Shown: positions 34,341-42,679, numbered from the stretch's first letter. The stretch is DNA of 64,000 nucleotides from CAYQQQ01 sp964420125 (GCA_964420125.1 CAYQQQ010000008.1:1-64000), one strand, 5' to 3'. Program-made: numbers and translations. Notes: a model not told the origin generated them from the letters alone.

Positions 34341-35150
34341 ATGGACGCGGCGACAGGCGAACCCCCCATCCGGGTCGGAGTGATCGGCGCGGGGGGGAAG
34401 ATGGGGTCCACCGTCTGCCAGGCCGTGACCGACGATCCCGGCCTCCACCTGGTCGCCGCCGTCGACCCCCACTACCAGGGCATCGACCTCCGCACCGCCA
34501 CCGGGGTGGCCTCGGACCTGGTGGTCTCCGCCACCATCGACGCCCTGGCCGAGGCGGGGGTGCAGGTGGCGGTCGACTTCACCGAGCGCCAGGTCTGCTG
34601 CGACAACCTCGCCTCGCTGGCCGCCGCCGGGATCCATGCGGTGGTCGGCACCACCGGGTTCACCGAGGCGGACTTCGAGCGCTTCCGGACCGAGTTCACG
34701 CGGTCCAACGCTGTGATCGCCCCCAACTTCGCCATCGGGGCGGTGCTCATGATGCGCTTCGCCGAGATGGCGGCGCCCTACTTCGACTCCGCCGAGGTCA
34801 TCGAGCTGCACCACGACCAGAAGCTCGATGCGCCCTCCGGCACGGCGATGCTCACGCTGGAGCGCATGGCGGCGGCATCCTCGCGTTGGACAGAGGACCC
34901 CACCCGCAGCGAGGTGGTCGAGGGGTCCCGGGGGGGAGAGGGGCCCGGCGGCATCCGGGTGCACTCGGTGCGACTGAGGGGTCTGGTGGCCCATCAGGAG
35001 GTGCTGCTGGGCACCACCGGCCAGACCCTGTCGATCCGTCACGACTCCATCGACCGCACCAGCTTCATGCCGGGCGTGCTGCTGGCGGTGCGGAAGGTGG
35101 CCGAGCTCCCCGGGGTCACCGTGGGCCTCGACGCCCTGCTCGGCCTCTGA
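34341..35150 (+). CDS. dapB: 4-hydroxy-tetrahydrodipicolinate reductase
   Basis: 269 residues. It reduces the DapA product in the lysine/diaminopimelate pathway using NAD(P)H. The Rossmann motif VGVIGAGGKMGSTV is near residues 12-25, and the substrate site ELHHDQKLDAPSGTA has the catalytic His pair and Lys. GTTGFTEADF and the C-terminal VHSVRLRGLVAHQEVLLG complete the family pattern. ATG 34341 follows a TAGACT -10 by eight bases. dapA and dapF are elsewhere in the window (43402, 61996). The gene is single, facing the DedA-like gene. Confidence 0.96.
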   Translation: MDAATGEPPIRVGVIGAGGKMGSTVCQAVTDDPGLHLVAAVDPHYQGIDLRTATGVASDLVVSATIDALAEAGVQVAVDFTERQVCCDNLASLAAAGIHAVVGTTGFTEADFERFRTEFTRSNAVIAPNFAIGAVLMMRFAEMAAPYFDSAEVIELHHDQKLDAPSGTAMLTLERMAAASSRWTEDPTRSEVVEGSRGGEGPGGIRVHSVRLRGLVAHQEVLLGTTGQTLSIRHDSIDRTSFMPGVLLAVRKVAELPGVTVGLDALLGL

Positions 35151-35226
35151 CCGCGGGCTGGCCTGTCGCACCAGGCGACGAGCTCGCCCTGGGCGGGCTC
35201 ACCCCCGCTGCGCGGCCCCCGCCGGC

Positions 35227-35273
35227 AACTGGCAGCTGTCAGCCACGCCGGTGTGGTCCCACACCTGCCAGTT
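35227..35273. terminator. Nested dyad between convergent dapB and DedA-like genes
   Basis: Outer arms AACTGGCAG (35227-35235) and CTGCCAGTT (35265-35273) are perfectly complementary. They enclose an inner hairpin GGTGTGG/CCACACC (35250-35265), which shares one base with the outer right arm. The position between convergent genes suggests a bidirectional terminator. No T-run is present. Confidence 0.45.
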
Positions 35274-35286
35274 CGACGGGAACCGC

Positions 35287-36168
35287 TCAGTCGCCCAGCT
35301 CCTCTTCGAGCTCCTCCACACCGCCGATCAGGCCGCGCCGGCCGAAGAACTGCCAGGCGACGAACGCCACCACCAAGCCGATGGAGATCCGCTGGAACCA
35401 GGACTGGTACTTCGCCACCAGGTCCAGCAGCGACTCGATCTCGTCCTCGAAGATCGTGCCGATGAGCCGCATGAGCAGCACCCGCCCGACGGTGCCGACG
35501 AACGACAGGGTGATCATCCGCCGGAACCGCACGCCGGCCACCCCGGCCAGGAGGCACACCGGGTTGTTGGGCATGATCACCAGCAGGACATCGAGGGTGC
35601 GGGCGAAGCCCCCGTGGTCGGCGTCGAACTGGTCGAAGACCTTGTTCATGCCCGGGAACACCCGGCGGGCCCAGTGCTCGGCCCGGTCGCGGTAGAGGTG
35701 GCCGATCATCCAGAACAGGGGGTCCGGGGCGACCAAGCGCAGCGTGGCCACCGCCAGCGCCAGGATCAACGTGCTGTTCGGGGTGGTGCCGATGAGGTAC
35801 TTGTTGGAGGAGTTGAGGGCGAGCAACGCGTAGGGCTGGTCGTCGATCAGGGTCGCCCAGGTGGCGTTGCCGACCTGGTTCGCCGCCACGAGCGCCACGA
35901 TGGACACGCCGATGAGGGGCAGCAGCCACCGCGGGTGCTCCTCATCGGAGGAGGGTTCGTCGGCAGGGGGCAGGGGCTCGACCATCGCGGCGTCCCCTGT
36001 CGCTGCGGCCCCGGCGTCGGTGCCGCGTGCGTCGGCTCCCCCCGCTCGGTCGGCCCCGAGTCCCTCGACGGCTCCGCCAGCGGCTGGTTGCGGCGGACGG
36101 GGGTCCTCAGGTGGATCCTCGCCGGGTCCCCCCGCGCTCGCCCCCCGCAGGCGCTCGGCGTCGGTCAT
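35287..36168 (-). CDS. DedA/VTT-like membrane protein
   Basis: 293 residues from ATG 36168; a start at 36264 (325 residues) is possible. The first 80 residues are Pro/Ala/Gly-rich and cytoplasmic. About five helices follow, including ALNSSNKYLIGTTPNSTLILALAVATLR, the segment VLLVIMPNNPVCLLAGVAGVRFRRM and SFVGTVGRVLLMRLIG, which recalls the P...LLAG....F.....GR..R pattern of DedA/VTT proteins (lipid scramblase-like). The match is partial and the family call is tentative. A CAGACT six bases before ATG 36168 on the minus strand supports the shorter form. Confidence 0.55.
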   Translation of the reverse strand: MTDAERLRGASAGGPGEDPPEDPRPPQPAAGGAVEGLGADRAGGADARGTDAGAAATGDAAMVEPLPPADEPSSDEEHPRWLLPLIGVSIVALVAANQVGNATWATLIDDQPYALLALNSSNKYLIGTTPNSTLILALAVATLRLVAPDPLFWMIGHLYRDRAEHWARRVFPGMNKVFDQFDADHGGFARTLDVLLVIMPNNPVCLLAGVAGVRFRRMITLSFVGTVGRVLLMRLIGTIFEDEIESLLDLVAKYQSWFQRISIGLVVAFVAWQFFGRRGLIGGVEELEEELGD

Positions 36169-36328
36169 CGGTTGAGTCTGGCACCCTCGGGCGCTCTCCG
36201 ACAGCGCCGGACCTCCGGTTCCTGAGAAGGCTCCCGATTCCACATCCAGTACTGTATCTGACATTGGCCGCCCGGACCGGAGGTGAGCACGCGGTGCACG
36301 GCGCGTGCCGGGGGTCGCCGCCGGCTTC

Positions 36329-36334
36329 TACTGT
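36329..36334 (+). promoter_or_regulatory. Candidate -10 for the acyl-CoA ligase gene
   Basis: TACTGT occurs at 36329 and also at 36250-36255. The former would give a leader of about 50 bases ending in a CAGGGGGACC Shine-Dalgarno before ATG 36392. Confidence 0.3.
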
Positions 36335-36391
36335 GGCCCGACCAGGCCGCCGCGACCCGCCGATGCAGGTCGTCGACTCTCAGGGGGACCG

Positions 36392-38023
36392 ATGAAGGGA
36401 ACGATGCAGGACCGACCGCTCGCGCTGCCGCACCTCTTCGAGCGCGCCGAGCGGATCTTCCCCCACAAGGGCGTCGTGACCGCTGACGCCACCGGCGCAC
36501 GCCACCGACGCACCTACGGGGAGTGGGCCGAGCGGACCCGGCGCCTCGGCGGCGTGCTCGACCGGCTCGGCATCTCCGCGGACGGTCGGGTGGCGACCTT
36601 CGCATGGAACACCGCCAACCACCTCGAGCTGTACTTCGCCGCTCCCTGCACCGGCCGCGTGCTGCACACCCTCAACATCCGGCTCTTCCCCGACCAGCTC
36701 ACCTACATCGTGAACCACGCCGAGGACGAGGTGATCTTCATCGACCGGTCGCTGCTCGGGGTGATCGGGCCGTTGCTGGAGACCTTCGAGACCGTGCGCC
36801 ACCTGGTGGTGATGGACGACGGCGCGCCCACCCCGCTGCCGGAGGGCTTCGAGCTGCACGACCACGAGGCGCTGCTCGCCGACGCAGAGCCGGTGGAGTT
36901 CCGCATCGACGACGAGTGGCGGGCCGCGTCCATGTGCTACACGTCCGGCACGACCGGGCACCCCAAGGGCGTCGTCTACACGCATCGCTCCACCTACCTG
37001 CACACGATGGGCGTGATGCTCGCCGACACCGTCGGCACCTGCGAGCGCGACGTCATCCTGCCCGTCGTTCCCATGTTCCACGCCAACGCCTGGGGCCTGG
37101 CGCATGCCGCGGTGGCCGCCGGTGCGGACCTGGTGATGCCCGGGCCGCAGATGACCCCGGCCGCGCTGGCCGACATGATCGTGACGGAGCGGGTGACCCT
37201 CGCCGCCGGCGTCCCCACCATCTGGATGGGCGTGCTGCCGGAGCTGGCGGGCCGTGACACGTCCGCGCTCCGGGTGATCCCCTGCGGTGGTTCGGCGGTT
37301 CCCAAGGTGCTCTCGGAGGCCTACCGGGAGCAGGTCGGCCTGCCCATCCTCCAGGCCTGGGGGATGACCGAGACCTCACCGGTGGCATCGGTGGCCACGC
37401 TCACCTCGGCCATGGACGAGCTCCCCGTGGAGGAGCAGGCCGACCTGCGTGCCGCTCAGGGCCTCCCGGTGCTGGGCGTGCAGCTGCGCATCGCCGACCA
37501 GGTCACCGGCGAGGAGCTGCCCTGGGACGGCGAGACCTCGGGCGAGCTCCAGGCCGCCGGGCCGTGGATCACCGCCGACTACTACCACGACGACCGCGCC
37601 CCGCAGAGCTTCACCGAGGACGGGTGGTTGCGCACGGGGGACGTGGCCGTGATCACCCCCGAGGGCTTCGTGCGCATCGTCGACCGCACCAAGGACGTGG
37701 TGAAGTCCGGCGGCGAGTGGATCTCCTCGGTGGAGCTGGAGAACGAGATCATGGCCCATCCGAAGGTGGCCGAGGCCGCCGTGATCGGGGTGGCGCACCC
37801 CAAGTGGTCCGAGCGTCCGCTGGCCTGCGTGGTGGTCAAGGAGGGCGAGGAGCTCACGGCGGTGGAGGTGCTCGACTTCCTCGATGGCAGGGTGGCCAGG
37901 TGGTGGCTGCCCGACGACGTGGTGTTCATCGACGAGGTGCCCAAGACCAGCGTCGGCAAGTTCTCCAAGAAGGACCTCCGGGAGCGCTTCGCCGACCACG
38001 TCCTTCCCGCTTCCGACGCCTGA
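36392..38023 (+). CDS. Long-chain fatty acid--CoA ligase (AMP-forming)
   Basis: 543 residues. It activates fatty acids to acyl-CoA through an acyl-AMP. The P-loop YTSGTTGHPKGVVYTHRS is near residue 183. GMTETSP, the A8 region GWLRTGDVAVITPEGFVRIVDRTKDVVKSGGEWISSVELE and the C-terminal Lys in KTSVGKFSKKDLR are all present. The length and VVPMFHANAWGLAH match FadD/AlkK-type ligases for medium to long chains. ATG 36392 has CAGGGGGACC upstream; ATG 36404 is an alternative. It stands alone, followed by the VapBC locus 46 bases later. Confidence 0.93.
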   Translation: MKGTMQDRPLALPHLFERAERIFPHKGVVTADATGARHRRTYGEWAERTRRLGGVLDRLGISADGRVATFAWNTANHLELYFAAPCTGRVLHTLNIRLFPDQLTYIVNHAEDEVIFIDRSLLGVIGPLLETFETVRHLVVMDDGAPTPLPEGFELHDHEALLADAEPVEFRIDDEWRAASMCYTSGTTGHPKGVVYTHRSTYLHTMGVMLADTVGTCERDVILPVVPMFHANAWGLAHAAVAAGADLVMPGPQMTPAALADMIVTERVTLAAGVPTIWMGVLPELAGRDTSALRVIPCGGSAVPKVLSEAYREQVGLPILQAWGMTETSPVASVATLTSAMDELPVEEQADLRAAQGLPVLGVQLRIADQVTGEELPWDGETSGELQAAGPWITADYYHDDRAPQSFTEDGWLRTGDVAVITPEGFVRIVDRTKDVVKSGGEWISSVELENEIMAHPKVAEAAVIGVAHPKWSERPLACVVVKEGEELTAVEVLDFLDGRVARWWLPDDVVFIDEVPKTSVGKFSKKDLRERFADHVLPASDA

Positions 38024-38033
38024 CCCTTCGAGT

Positions 38034-38063
38034 GCATCATGATGCGATGACGCGCGCTATGAT
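38034..38063 (+). promoter_or_regulatory. vapBC1 operator and promoter
   Basis: GCATCATGATGC at 38034-38045 is a perfect 12-base palindrome. TATGAT at 38058-38063 is a near-consensus -10, six bases before ATG 38070. TGATGC recurs at 38040, 38060 and 38068, the first two spaced 20 bases apart. The layout fits autoregulation by the ribbon-helix-helix antitoxin. Confidence 0.65.
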
Positions 38064-38069
38064 GCAGTG

Positions 38070-38336
38070 ATGCGGACGACGGTCGATCTCCCCGACGAGC
38101 TCCATCGACGGTTGCGTCGCGCCGCGTTCGATCGCCACGTCTCGATGAGCCGCCTGGTCAGCGACCTGCTCGAGGAGGGGTTGGGGGCCGGGGCGCGTCC
38201 GCCCCGGCTCGGGCGTGGTGAGCACGGCTTGCTGGTCGCCCACATCGGTCGGCCGATCACCTCCGACGAGGTCGCCGCCATGGAGGACGACGAGCTCGGC
38301 GGGCCGGGCGAGTCGGGGGGGCGCGGCCGGTGGTGA
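38070..38336 (+). CDS. Ribbon-helix-helix antitoxin (VapB-like)
   Basis: 88 residues. The N-terminal MRTTVDLPDELHRRLRRAAFDRHVSMSRLVSDLLEEGLG is a ribbon-helix-helix fold: one beta strand for DNA contact and two helices. The C-terminal half is the flexible toxin-neutralising tail. ATG 38070 is preferred over GTG 38067 because the -10 element would be only three bases from the latter. It overlaps the toxin gene by four to seven bases. It would repress its own promoter at the GCATCA/TGATGC sites. Confidence 0.85.
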   Translation: MRTTVDLPDELHRRLRRAAFDRHVSMSRLVSDLLEEGLGAGARPPRLGRGEHGLLVAHIGRPITSDEVAAMEDDELGGPGESGGRGRW

Positions 38337-38722
38337 CGCTGATGGACGCCAACGTCCTCATCGCCTTCCTCTTCGCCGACCACGAGCACCATCGCACGGT
38401 CGTGCGGTGGTGGGGTGACGGCCGGGGTGTGTCGACGTGTCCGATCACCGAGGGTGCGCTCGTGCGCTATGCGCTGCGAGTGGGCCTGTCGGTGACCGAG
38501 GTCCTGGAGCTGGTCGGTGGGCTCTTCGCCAGCGAGCACCACCACCGATGGGGCTGCGACGTCCACTTCGACGCAGACGTGCTCACCGGGGTCGTGGGTC
38601 ACCGCCAGGTCACCGACGCCTACCTCGTCGCCCTGGCCCGGTCCAAGCGCGGCTCCCTGGCGACCTTCGACCGGGGCATAGCCGAGCTGCGCCCGGGGCT
38701 CGTGGAGCTGCTCGTCGCGTGA
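38330..38722 (+). CDS. PIN-domain ribonuclease toxin (VapC-like)
   Basis: 130 residues. PIN-domain acids are visible: LMDANVLIAFLF (first Asp), TEGALVRYAL (Glu), VTDAYLVALAR (Asp) and ATFDRGIAEL (Asp). VapC toxins cleave tRNA or rRNA using magnesium or manganese. The start is GTG 38330 or, more likely from the GTGA overlap, GTG 38333. It forms a two-gene operon with the antitoxin before it. It is a different subfamily from the second VapC at 46283. Confidence 0.9.
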   Translation: MVTLMDANVLIAFLFADHEHHRTVVRWWGDGRGVSTCPITEGALVRYALRVGLSVTEVLELVGGLFASEHHHRWGCDVHFDADVLTGVVGHRQVTDAYLVALARSKRGSLATFDRGIAELRPGLVELLVA

Positions 38723-38755
38723 GCCCCGCGTGGGGACCCGACGGGCGCGGCCCCG

Positions 38756-38761
38756 TAACGT
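38756..38761 (+). promoter_or_regulatory. -10 element for the SURF1 gene
   Basis: TAACGT lies seven bases before ATG 38769 and is part of a 16-base stretch (38750-38765) repeated exactly at 39695-39710. Confidence 0.55.
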
Positions 38762-38768
38762 GGTGCAG

Positions 38769-39638
38769 ATGTACTCCTTCGCCCGGCGTCCGCTGTGGAT
38801 CCTGAGCCACGTGCTGGTGCTGGTCGGAGTGATCGCCATGGTCCGCCTGGGGTTCTGGCAGCTGAGCCGCTGGCACGATGAGTCCGACAGGGAGGACCGC
38901 ATCACCGCCGCGCTGGCGGCTGATCCCGTGCCGCTCGACGAGGTGGTGGGTCTCGACACGCTGCCGGAGGAGGTCGGGGAGGACCTCCGCTACCGGCGGG
39001 TGGTGGTGGAGGGGACGTGGCGGACAGACGCCACCGTGGTGGTGCGCAACCGCGCTCTGCAGGGCAGCCCCGGAGGTTGGCTGGTGACCCCGCTGCTGCA
39101 GGCCGACGGGACCGCGGTGGCCGTGGTGCGGGGCTGGGTCGACCTGCAGGTGGCCAACGGTGGAGCGCCGTTTCCCGGCACGGACCCGCCCGAGGGAGAG
39201 GTGACCGTGGTGGGCTCCGTGGGGCTCACCCAGCGGCGGGGAGCCATGGGGCCGACCGATCCCCCCGAGGGCCGCCTGGACTCCTTGGCCCGGATGGACC
39301 TCGAGCGCCTCGGCGCCCAGCTCGACGTGCCCCTCGAGGCGGTGTGGGTGATGGCCGAGGCGATGGAGCCGCCGCAGCCGGGCACGGCGGTGCAGCCGGT
39401 GGAACCCGAGGTGCCGTCGCCGTCGCAGAACTTCAGCTACATGGTGCAGTGGTGGATCTTCGCCACCATCGCCGCCTTCGGGTACCTCCTCGTGCTCTAC
39501 AAGGTCGCCCGGATGAAGGCTTCGGAACCGCCCAGCTCGCTCGACGGACCACCGGGGGCAGAACGGGTTGCCGGGGAGGGGCCCACCATCGACCTGCGTG
39601 AACCTCGCGACGGTCGGAGGGCCGGCGCTCCCGGCTGA
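38769..39638 (+). CDS. SURF1-family cytochrome oxidase assembly protein
   Basis: 289 residues with the SURF1 layout: an N-terminal membrane helix (about 10-30, WILSHVLVLVGVIAMVRLGFWQLSRW), a large extracytoplasmic domain with RYRRVVVEGTWRTDATVVVRNR and GGWLVTPLLQADGTAVAVVRGWV, and a second helix near 226-246 (MVQWWIFATIAAFGYLLVLY). It helps heme A insertion into cytochrome c oxidase. The C-terminal 45 residues are cytoplasmic and disordered. The start ATG follows TAACGT by seven bases. Oxidase genes are not in the window. Confidence 0.93.
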   Translation: MYSFARRPLWILSHVLVLVGVIAMVRLGFWQLSRWHDESDREDRITAALAADPVPLDEVVGLDTLPEEVGEDLRYRRVVVEGTWRTDATVVVRNRALQGSPGGWLVTPLLQADGTAVAVVRGWVDLQVANGGAPFPGTDPPEGEVTVVGSVGLTQRRGAMGPTDPPEGRLDSLARMDLERLGAQLDVPLEAVWVMAEAMEPPQPGTAVQPVEPEVPSPSQNFSYMVQWWIFATIAAFGYLLVLYKVARMKASEPPSSLDGPPGAERVAGEGPTIDLREPRDGRRAGAPG

Positions 39639-39700
39639 TCCGGAACGGGTCCCGGGGCGTCGCAGGCCCTTGGCGGTGGGGTGGCGTCCCTCCCGCCCCG

Positions 39701-39706
39701 TAACGT
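39701..39706 (+). promoter_or_regulatory. -10 element upstream of the first TetR gene
   Basis: TAACGT lies six bases before GTG 39713, which opens a 30-codon frame ending on the TetR ATG. The surrounding 16 bases are identical to the SURF1 promoter. Confidence 0.5.
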
Positions 39707-39712
39707 GGTGAG

Positions 39713-39805
39713 GTGCCCGACATCCGCCGACCCCTCTCCGATGCTTCGAGCTCACCCGGGGAGTGGACCGCCGGTGCCGACGCGGCGCAGGCGGAGTCGG
39801 GATGA
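39713..39805 (+). CDS. Candidate leaderless 30-codon upstream peptide
   Basis: GTG 39713 opens a frame of 30 codons (VPDIRRPLSDASS... ending AQAESG) that stops at TGA 39803-39805, overlapping the TetR start by ATGA. The TAACGT six bases ahead places the predicted transcript start at this GTG. If real, it is a leader peptide that feeds translation into the TetR gene. It could also be an accidental frame. Composition is Ser/Ala/Pro-rich with no known motif. Confidence 0.35.
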   Translation: MPDIRRPLSDASSSPGEWTAGADAAQAESG

Positions 39806-40452
39806 GCCCCGGCGACACGCCGGTGGACCACCTCGCGCAGCCTGGTGAGGCCCCACCGGCCACGCCGCCCGGCGGCATCCGGGAACGGGTGATGCAGGCG
39901 GCGCTGGACTGCATGGAGTCCGGTGGCGTGGACGGGTTCTCGCTCGAGGACGTCGCGCGTGGGTGTGGGGTGTCGAGGACCTCGATCTACCGGCACTTCC
40001 CCGGGGGTCGCAGCCAGCTGGTGCAGGAGACCGTGGCCTGGGAGGTCGCCCGCTTCTGGACCCGGGTGGCCGAGGCGGTCGCCCACCTGGACAGCCTGGA
40101 GGACCGGTTGGTGCATGGCTTGGCCGTCGGGGCGGAGCTGATGAGGGGAAGCCGGCTCATGGCCAACCTCAACGACCTGGACATCGAGGAGCTGGCCCAC
40201 GCCCTGCGGCCGTCCGAACCGCTGATCCACTCGGTGATGGACGACTACATGCGGGAGATGCTGGAACGCGAACGTGCCGCCGGAAGGGTGCGGCCCGGCG
40301 TCGACCTGCGCGAGTCCGCCGACTACCTCACCCGGATGATCCTGTCGATGATGGCCAGCCCGGCGGGGGTGGACCTGACCGACCCCGAGCAGGCCCGGGC
40401 GGTGGTGCGACGGGAGTTCCTGGCGGGGATCATGGTCGGCTACCTGCACTGA
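39802..40452 (+). CDS. TetR-family transcriptional regulator 1
   Basis: 216 residues. The N-terminal helix-turn-helix (about 45-70; GFSLEDVARGCGVSRTSIYRHFPGG) binds DNA, and the rest is an all-helical ligand and dimer domain. Start ATG 39802 overlaps the stop of a short upstream frame (ATGA); a longer N-terminus from 39763 is possible. The ligand is unknown. It is followed 92 bases later by another TetR gene in the same direction. The two share only the helix-turn-helix region. Confidence 0.88.
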   Translation: MSPGDTPVDHLAQPGEAPPATPPGGIRERVMQAALDCMESGGVDGFSLEDVARGCGVSRTSIYRHFPGGRSQLVQETVAWEVARFWTRVAEAVAHLDSLEDRLVHGLAVGAELMRGSRLMANLNDLDIEELAHALRPSEPLIHSVMDDYMREMLERERAAGRVRPGVDLRESADYLTRMILSMMASPAGVDLTDPEQARAVVRREFLAGIMVGYLH

Positions 40453-40530
40453 GGCGGTCCGGCAGCTGTCGGATCCGAGGGTGTGACCTGCGCCACCGGG
40501 GGTCGCGTACCAATGAGACGAATCCGGTCT

Positions 40531-40536
40531 TACTGT
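40531..40536 (+). promoter_or_regulatory. -10 element for the second TetR gene
   Basis: TACTGT lies eight bases before GTG 40545. The imperfect dyad-like stretch ACCAATGAGACGAATCCGGT just upstream could be an operator. Confidence 0.45.
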
Positions 40537-40544
40537 TCCAGGTA

Positions 40545-41216
40545 GTGGCTGCGATCCCAGGGGACGTCACGGCCTCGATCGGGTTTCGGGGGTACGAGCC
40601 CGACTCCAACGAGGCACGTGTGTTGCGAGCGGTCGTCGTCTGCGCGTCGCGGTGGGGCATCAACAAGACCACCGTCGACGACGTGGCACGAGAGGCCGGG
40701 CTCTCCCGGGCCACCGTGTACCGGCTCTTCCCCGGCGGCAAGGACACGATGGTGCAGCGAGCCACCCGTACCGAGGTGGCCCGCACCCTGGCGGAGCTGC
40801 ACGCCCTGCTGGAGTCGGCGGAGTCGCTCGAAGGTGCCGTCTCGGACCTGCTGTGCGCCGGTAGCCGCCTGCTGGTGGAGCACCCGGCGTTGGCCTACAT
40901 GCGGGCCAACGACTCCGCCAAGGTGCGGGCGTTCATGTCCTTCGAGCGCCTCGATCAGCTCTTCCGCGCCTCGGCCGTGGTGCTGGCACCGTCGCTGGAG
41001 CGCTTCCTCGCCCCCGAGGCCGCAAGCGAGACCGTGGTGTGGTTGGCCCGACTGGTGGTCTCCCACTACGTGACACCCGATCCCGATCGACCCCTCACCG
41101 ATCCCGAGGTCGCACGCCACCTGGCGTGCACCTATGTGCTCCCCGGCATCGCCGTGGCCATGCGTGCCCCGAAGATGCCGGGCCAGCCGTCCCTCGACCA
41201 CGTGTCGTTGTCCTGA
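40545..41216 (+). CDS. TetR-family transcriptional regulator 2
   Basis: 223 residues from GTG 40545, chosen because TACTGT lies eight bases upstream. The helix-turn-helix is TTVDDVAREAGLSRATVYRLFPGGKD (about 43-68). The C-terminal ligand domain has LHALLESAESLEGAVSDLLCAG and VWLARLVVSHYVTPDPDRPLTD, similar to actinobacterial TetR regulators near lipid genes. The diiron protein gene starts 66 bases after its stop and is its likely target (inference). Confidence 0.85.
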   Translation: MAAIPGDVTASIGFRGYEPDSNEARVLRAVVVCASRWGINKTTVDDVAREAGLSRATVYRLFPGGKDTMVQRATRTEVARTLAELHALLESAESLEGAVSDLLCAGSRLLVEHPALAYMRANDSAKVRAFMSFERLDQLFRASAVVLAPSLERFLAPEAASETVVWLARLVVSHYVTPDPDRPLTDPEVARHLACTYVLPGIAVAMRAPKMPGQPSLDHVSLS

Positions 41217-41282
41217 GCCCGTCGCGGGCTCGTTGCCGTGACACCACCTCCAACTCGAACCAGCGCATCCAGGAGCACTCCC

Positions 41283-42410
41283 ATGACCATGAACGAAGAC
41301 CTGATCGGCCGGGCCGACGTCAACGACCTGGAGGCGATCCTCTCGGTGAGCAACACCGACAAGGACGCCACCGTGAGCCACGTGCAGCAGCACTGCGACG
41401 TGATCTTCACGTGGGACTACGACAAGGGCGCCAAGCCGTCGCTGGAGAAGCTCTACGAGAAGGCCAAGGTCTCCCAGTGGAACGGGGAGACCGACCTGCC
41501 CTGGGACACCGACGTCGACCAGGAGCACGTCGTCATCGCCGACATGCTCCAGAACTCCGAGGAGGGCCGGGGCTTCGTGGACTTCGACGTCACCGGCACC
41601 CCCTTCGAGAAGTGGGACGACAAGCAGTGGCTGCAGCTCGGCGTCGAGAGCCAGAACTGGACGCTCAGCCAGTTCATGCACGGCGAGCAGGGCGCCCTGG
41701 TGTGCACCGCCAAGATCGTCGAGACGGTCCCGTGGATCGACGCCAAGTACTACGCCTCCACCCAGGTGATGGACGAGGCCCGCCACGTCGAGGTGTTCGC
41801 CAAGTACCTCGACACCAAGCTGTCGGGGCACTACCCGGTCAACGCGCATCTGAAGATGCTCCTGGACGACATCATCCAGGACAACCGCTGGGACATGACC
41901 TACCTCGGCATGCAGATCATGGTCGAGGGCCTCGCCCTGGCCGCCTTCGGCTTCATGCACCAGATGACCACCGAGCCGCTGCTCAAGCAGATGCTGCGCT
42001 ACGTGATGAGCGACGAAGCCCGCCACGTCGCCTTCGGCGTGCTGTCGCTGCAGGACTACTACGCCGAGCTGGGCGACGCCGAGATCTTCGAGCGCCAGCA
42101 GTTCGCCTTCGAGGCCGCGGTGCGCATGCGCGACCGCCTGCTGCAGCAGGAGGTGTGGGAGCGCATGGAGGTGCCGGTGAAGGAGTCGGTGGAGCTCGTG
42201 ATGCGCAGCCCCGCCCGCCAGCTGTTCCAGATGATGCTGTTCTCCAAGATCGTGCCCAACTGCAAGAAGCTCGGACTGCTGGATCGCAACGACGCCTGGC
42301 TGCGGCGGCGCTTCGAGGAGCTGGGCGTGATCCAGTTCGAGGACTGGGTCGACACCGGCGAGGAGTACGAGAAGTTCACCCTCGAGGAGCTGTCGGGCCG
42401 TTCGGCCTGA
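41283..42410 (+). CDS. Ferritin-like diiron protein
   Basis: 375 residues. Two EARH signatures (MDEARHVEVF about 163, SDEARHVAFG about 243), with upstream Glu residues in FMHGEQGALVC and IMVEGLALAAF, give the four-helix diiron site of the ferritin-like/R2-like superfamily. It has no signal peptide. Enzymes of this shape include fatty acid desaturases, N-oxygenases and oxidases; which one applies cannot be told. ATG 41283 has an AGGAG Shine-Dalgarno. It directly follows a TetR gene that may control it. GC and codon use match the neighbours. Confidence 0.8.
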   Translation: MTMNEDLIGRADVNDLEAILSVSNTDKDATVSHVQQHCDVIFTWDYDKGAKPSLEKLYEKAKVSQWNGETDLPWDTDVDQEHVVIADMLQNSEEGRGFVDFDVTGTPFEKWDDKQWLQLGVESQNWTLSQFMHGEQGALVCTAKIVETVPWIDAKYYASTQVMDEARHVEVFAKYLDTKLSGHYPVNAHLKMLLDDIIQDNRWDMTYLGMQIMVEGLALAAFGFMHQMTTEPLLKQMLRYVMSDEARHVAFGVLSLQDYYAELGDAEIFERQQFAFEAAVRMRDRLLQQEVWERMEVPVKESVELVMRSPARQLFQMMLFSKIVPNCKKLGLLDRNDAWLRRRFEELGVIQFEDWVDTGEEYEKFTLEELSGRSA

Positions 42411-42506
42411 GGCCGCGGAGGGGCCGCAGGCCGACTCCTGGCCGTCACGCCGGTCCCGATCGGCCGCTCGAGCGGTACCGGCGCGTCCTCAGCTCGCGTG
42501 CTCTGC

Positions 42507-42578
42507 GCCTTCGGATGACTTCTGAAGGCAGTGCGCAGCCGACGGCGCGTGCTGCACCTTCAGAGTCGATCTGAAGGC
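42507..42578. repeat. Paired-hairpin intergenic repeat, copy A
   Basis: Hairpin 1 (42507-42529) is GCCTTCGGA-N5-TCTGAAGGC. Hairpin 2 (42556-42578, core 42557-42577) is CCTTCAGA-N5-TCTGAAGG. The centres are 49 bases apart. The segment aligns without gaps to 56176-56247, with base changes that keep the stems paired. It sits in the noncoding gap 42411-42686, and no gene was seen in that gap. Confidence 0.8.
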
Positions 42579-42673
42579 TGAGCGGGCGCAGCTTCCGGGT
42601 TCGCACGCCAACGCAGCGAGCGCCCAGCGCGCCTGCGGCCGACGCTGCGGAGAGGGCTGTCCGAGGCAGCCGG

Positions 42674-42679
42674 TACCGT
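42674..42679 (+). promoter_or_regulatory. -10 element for the winged-helix protein gene
   Basis: TACCGT lies seven bases before ATG 42687. Confidence 0.5.

Noticed and set aside
33836..34411. 191-residue version of the Thr/Pro-rich protein
   Set aside because: The extra N-terminal residues run through the dapB promoter and start. The lipobox signal peptide and the -10 element support the start at 34273.
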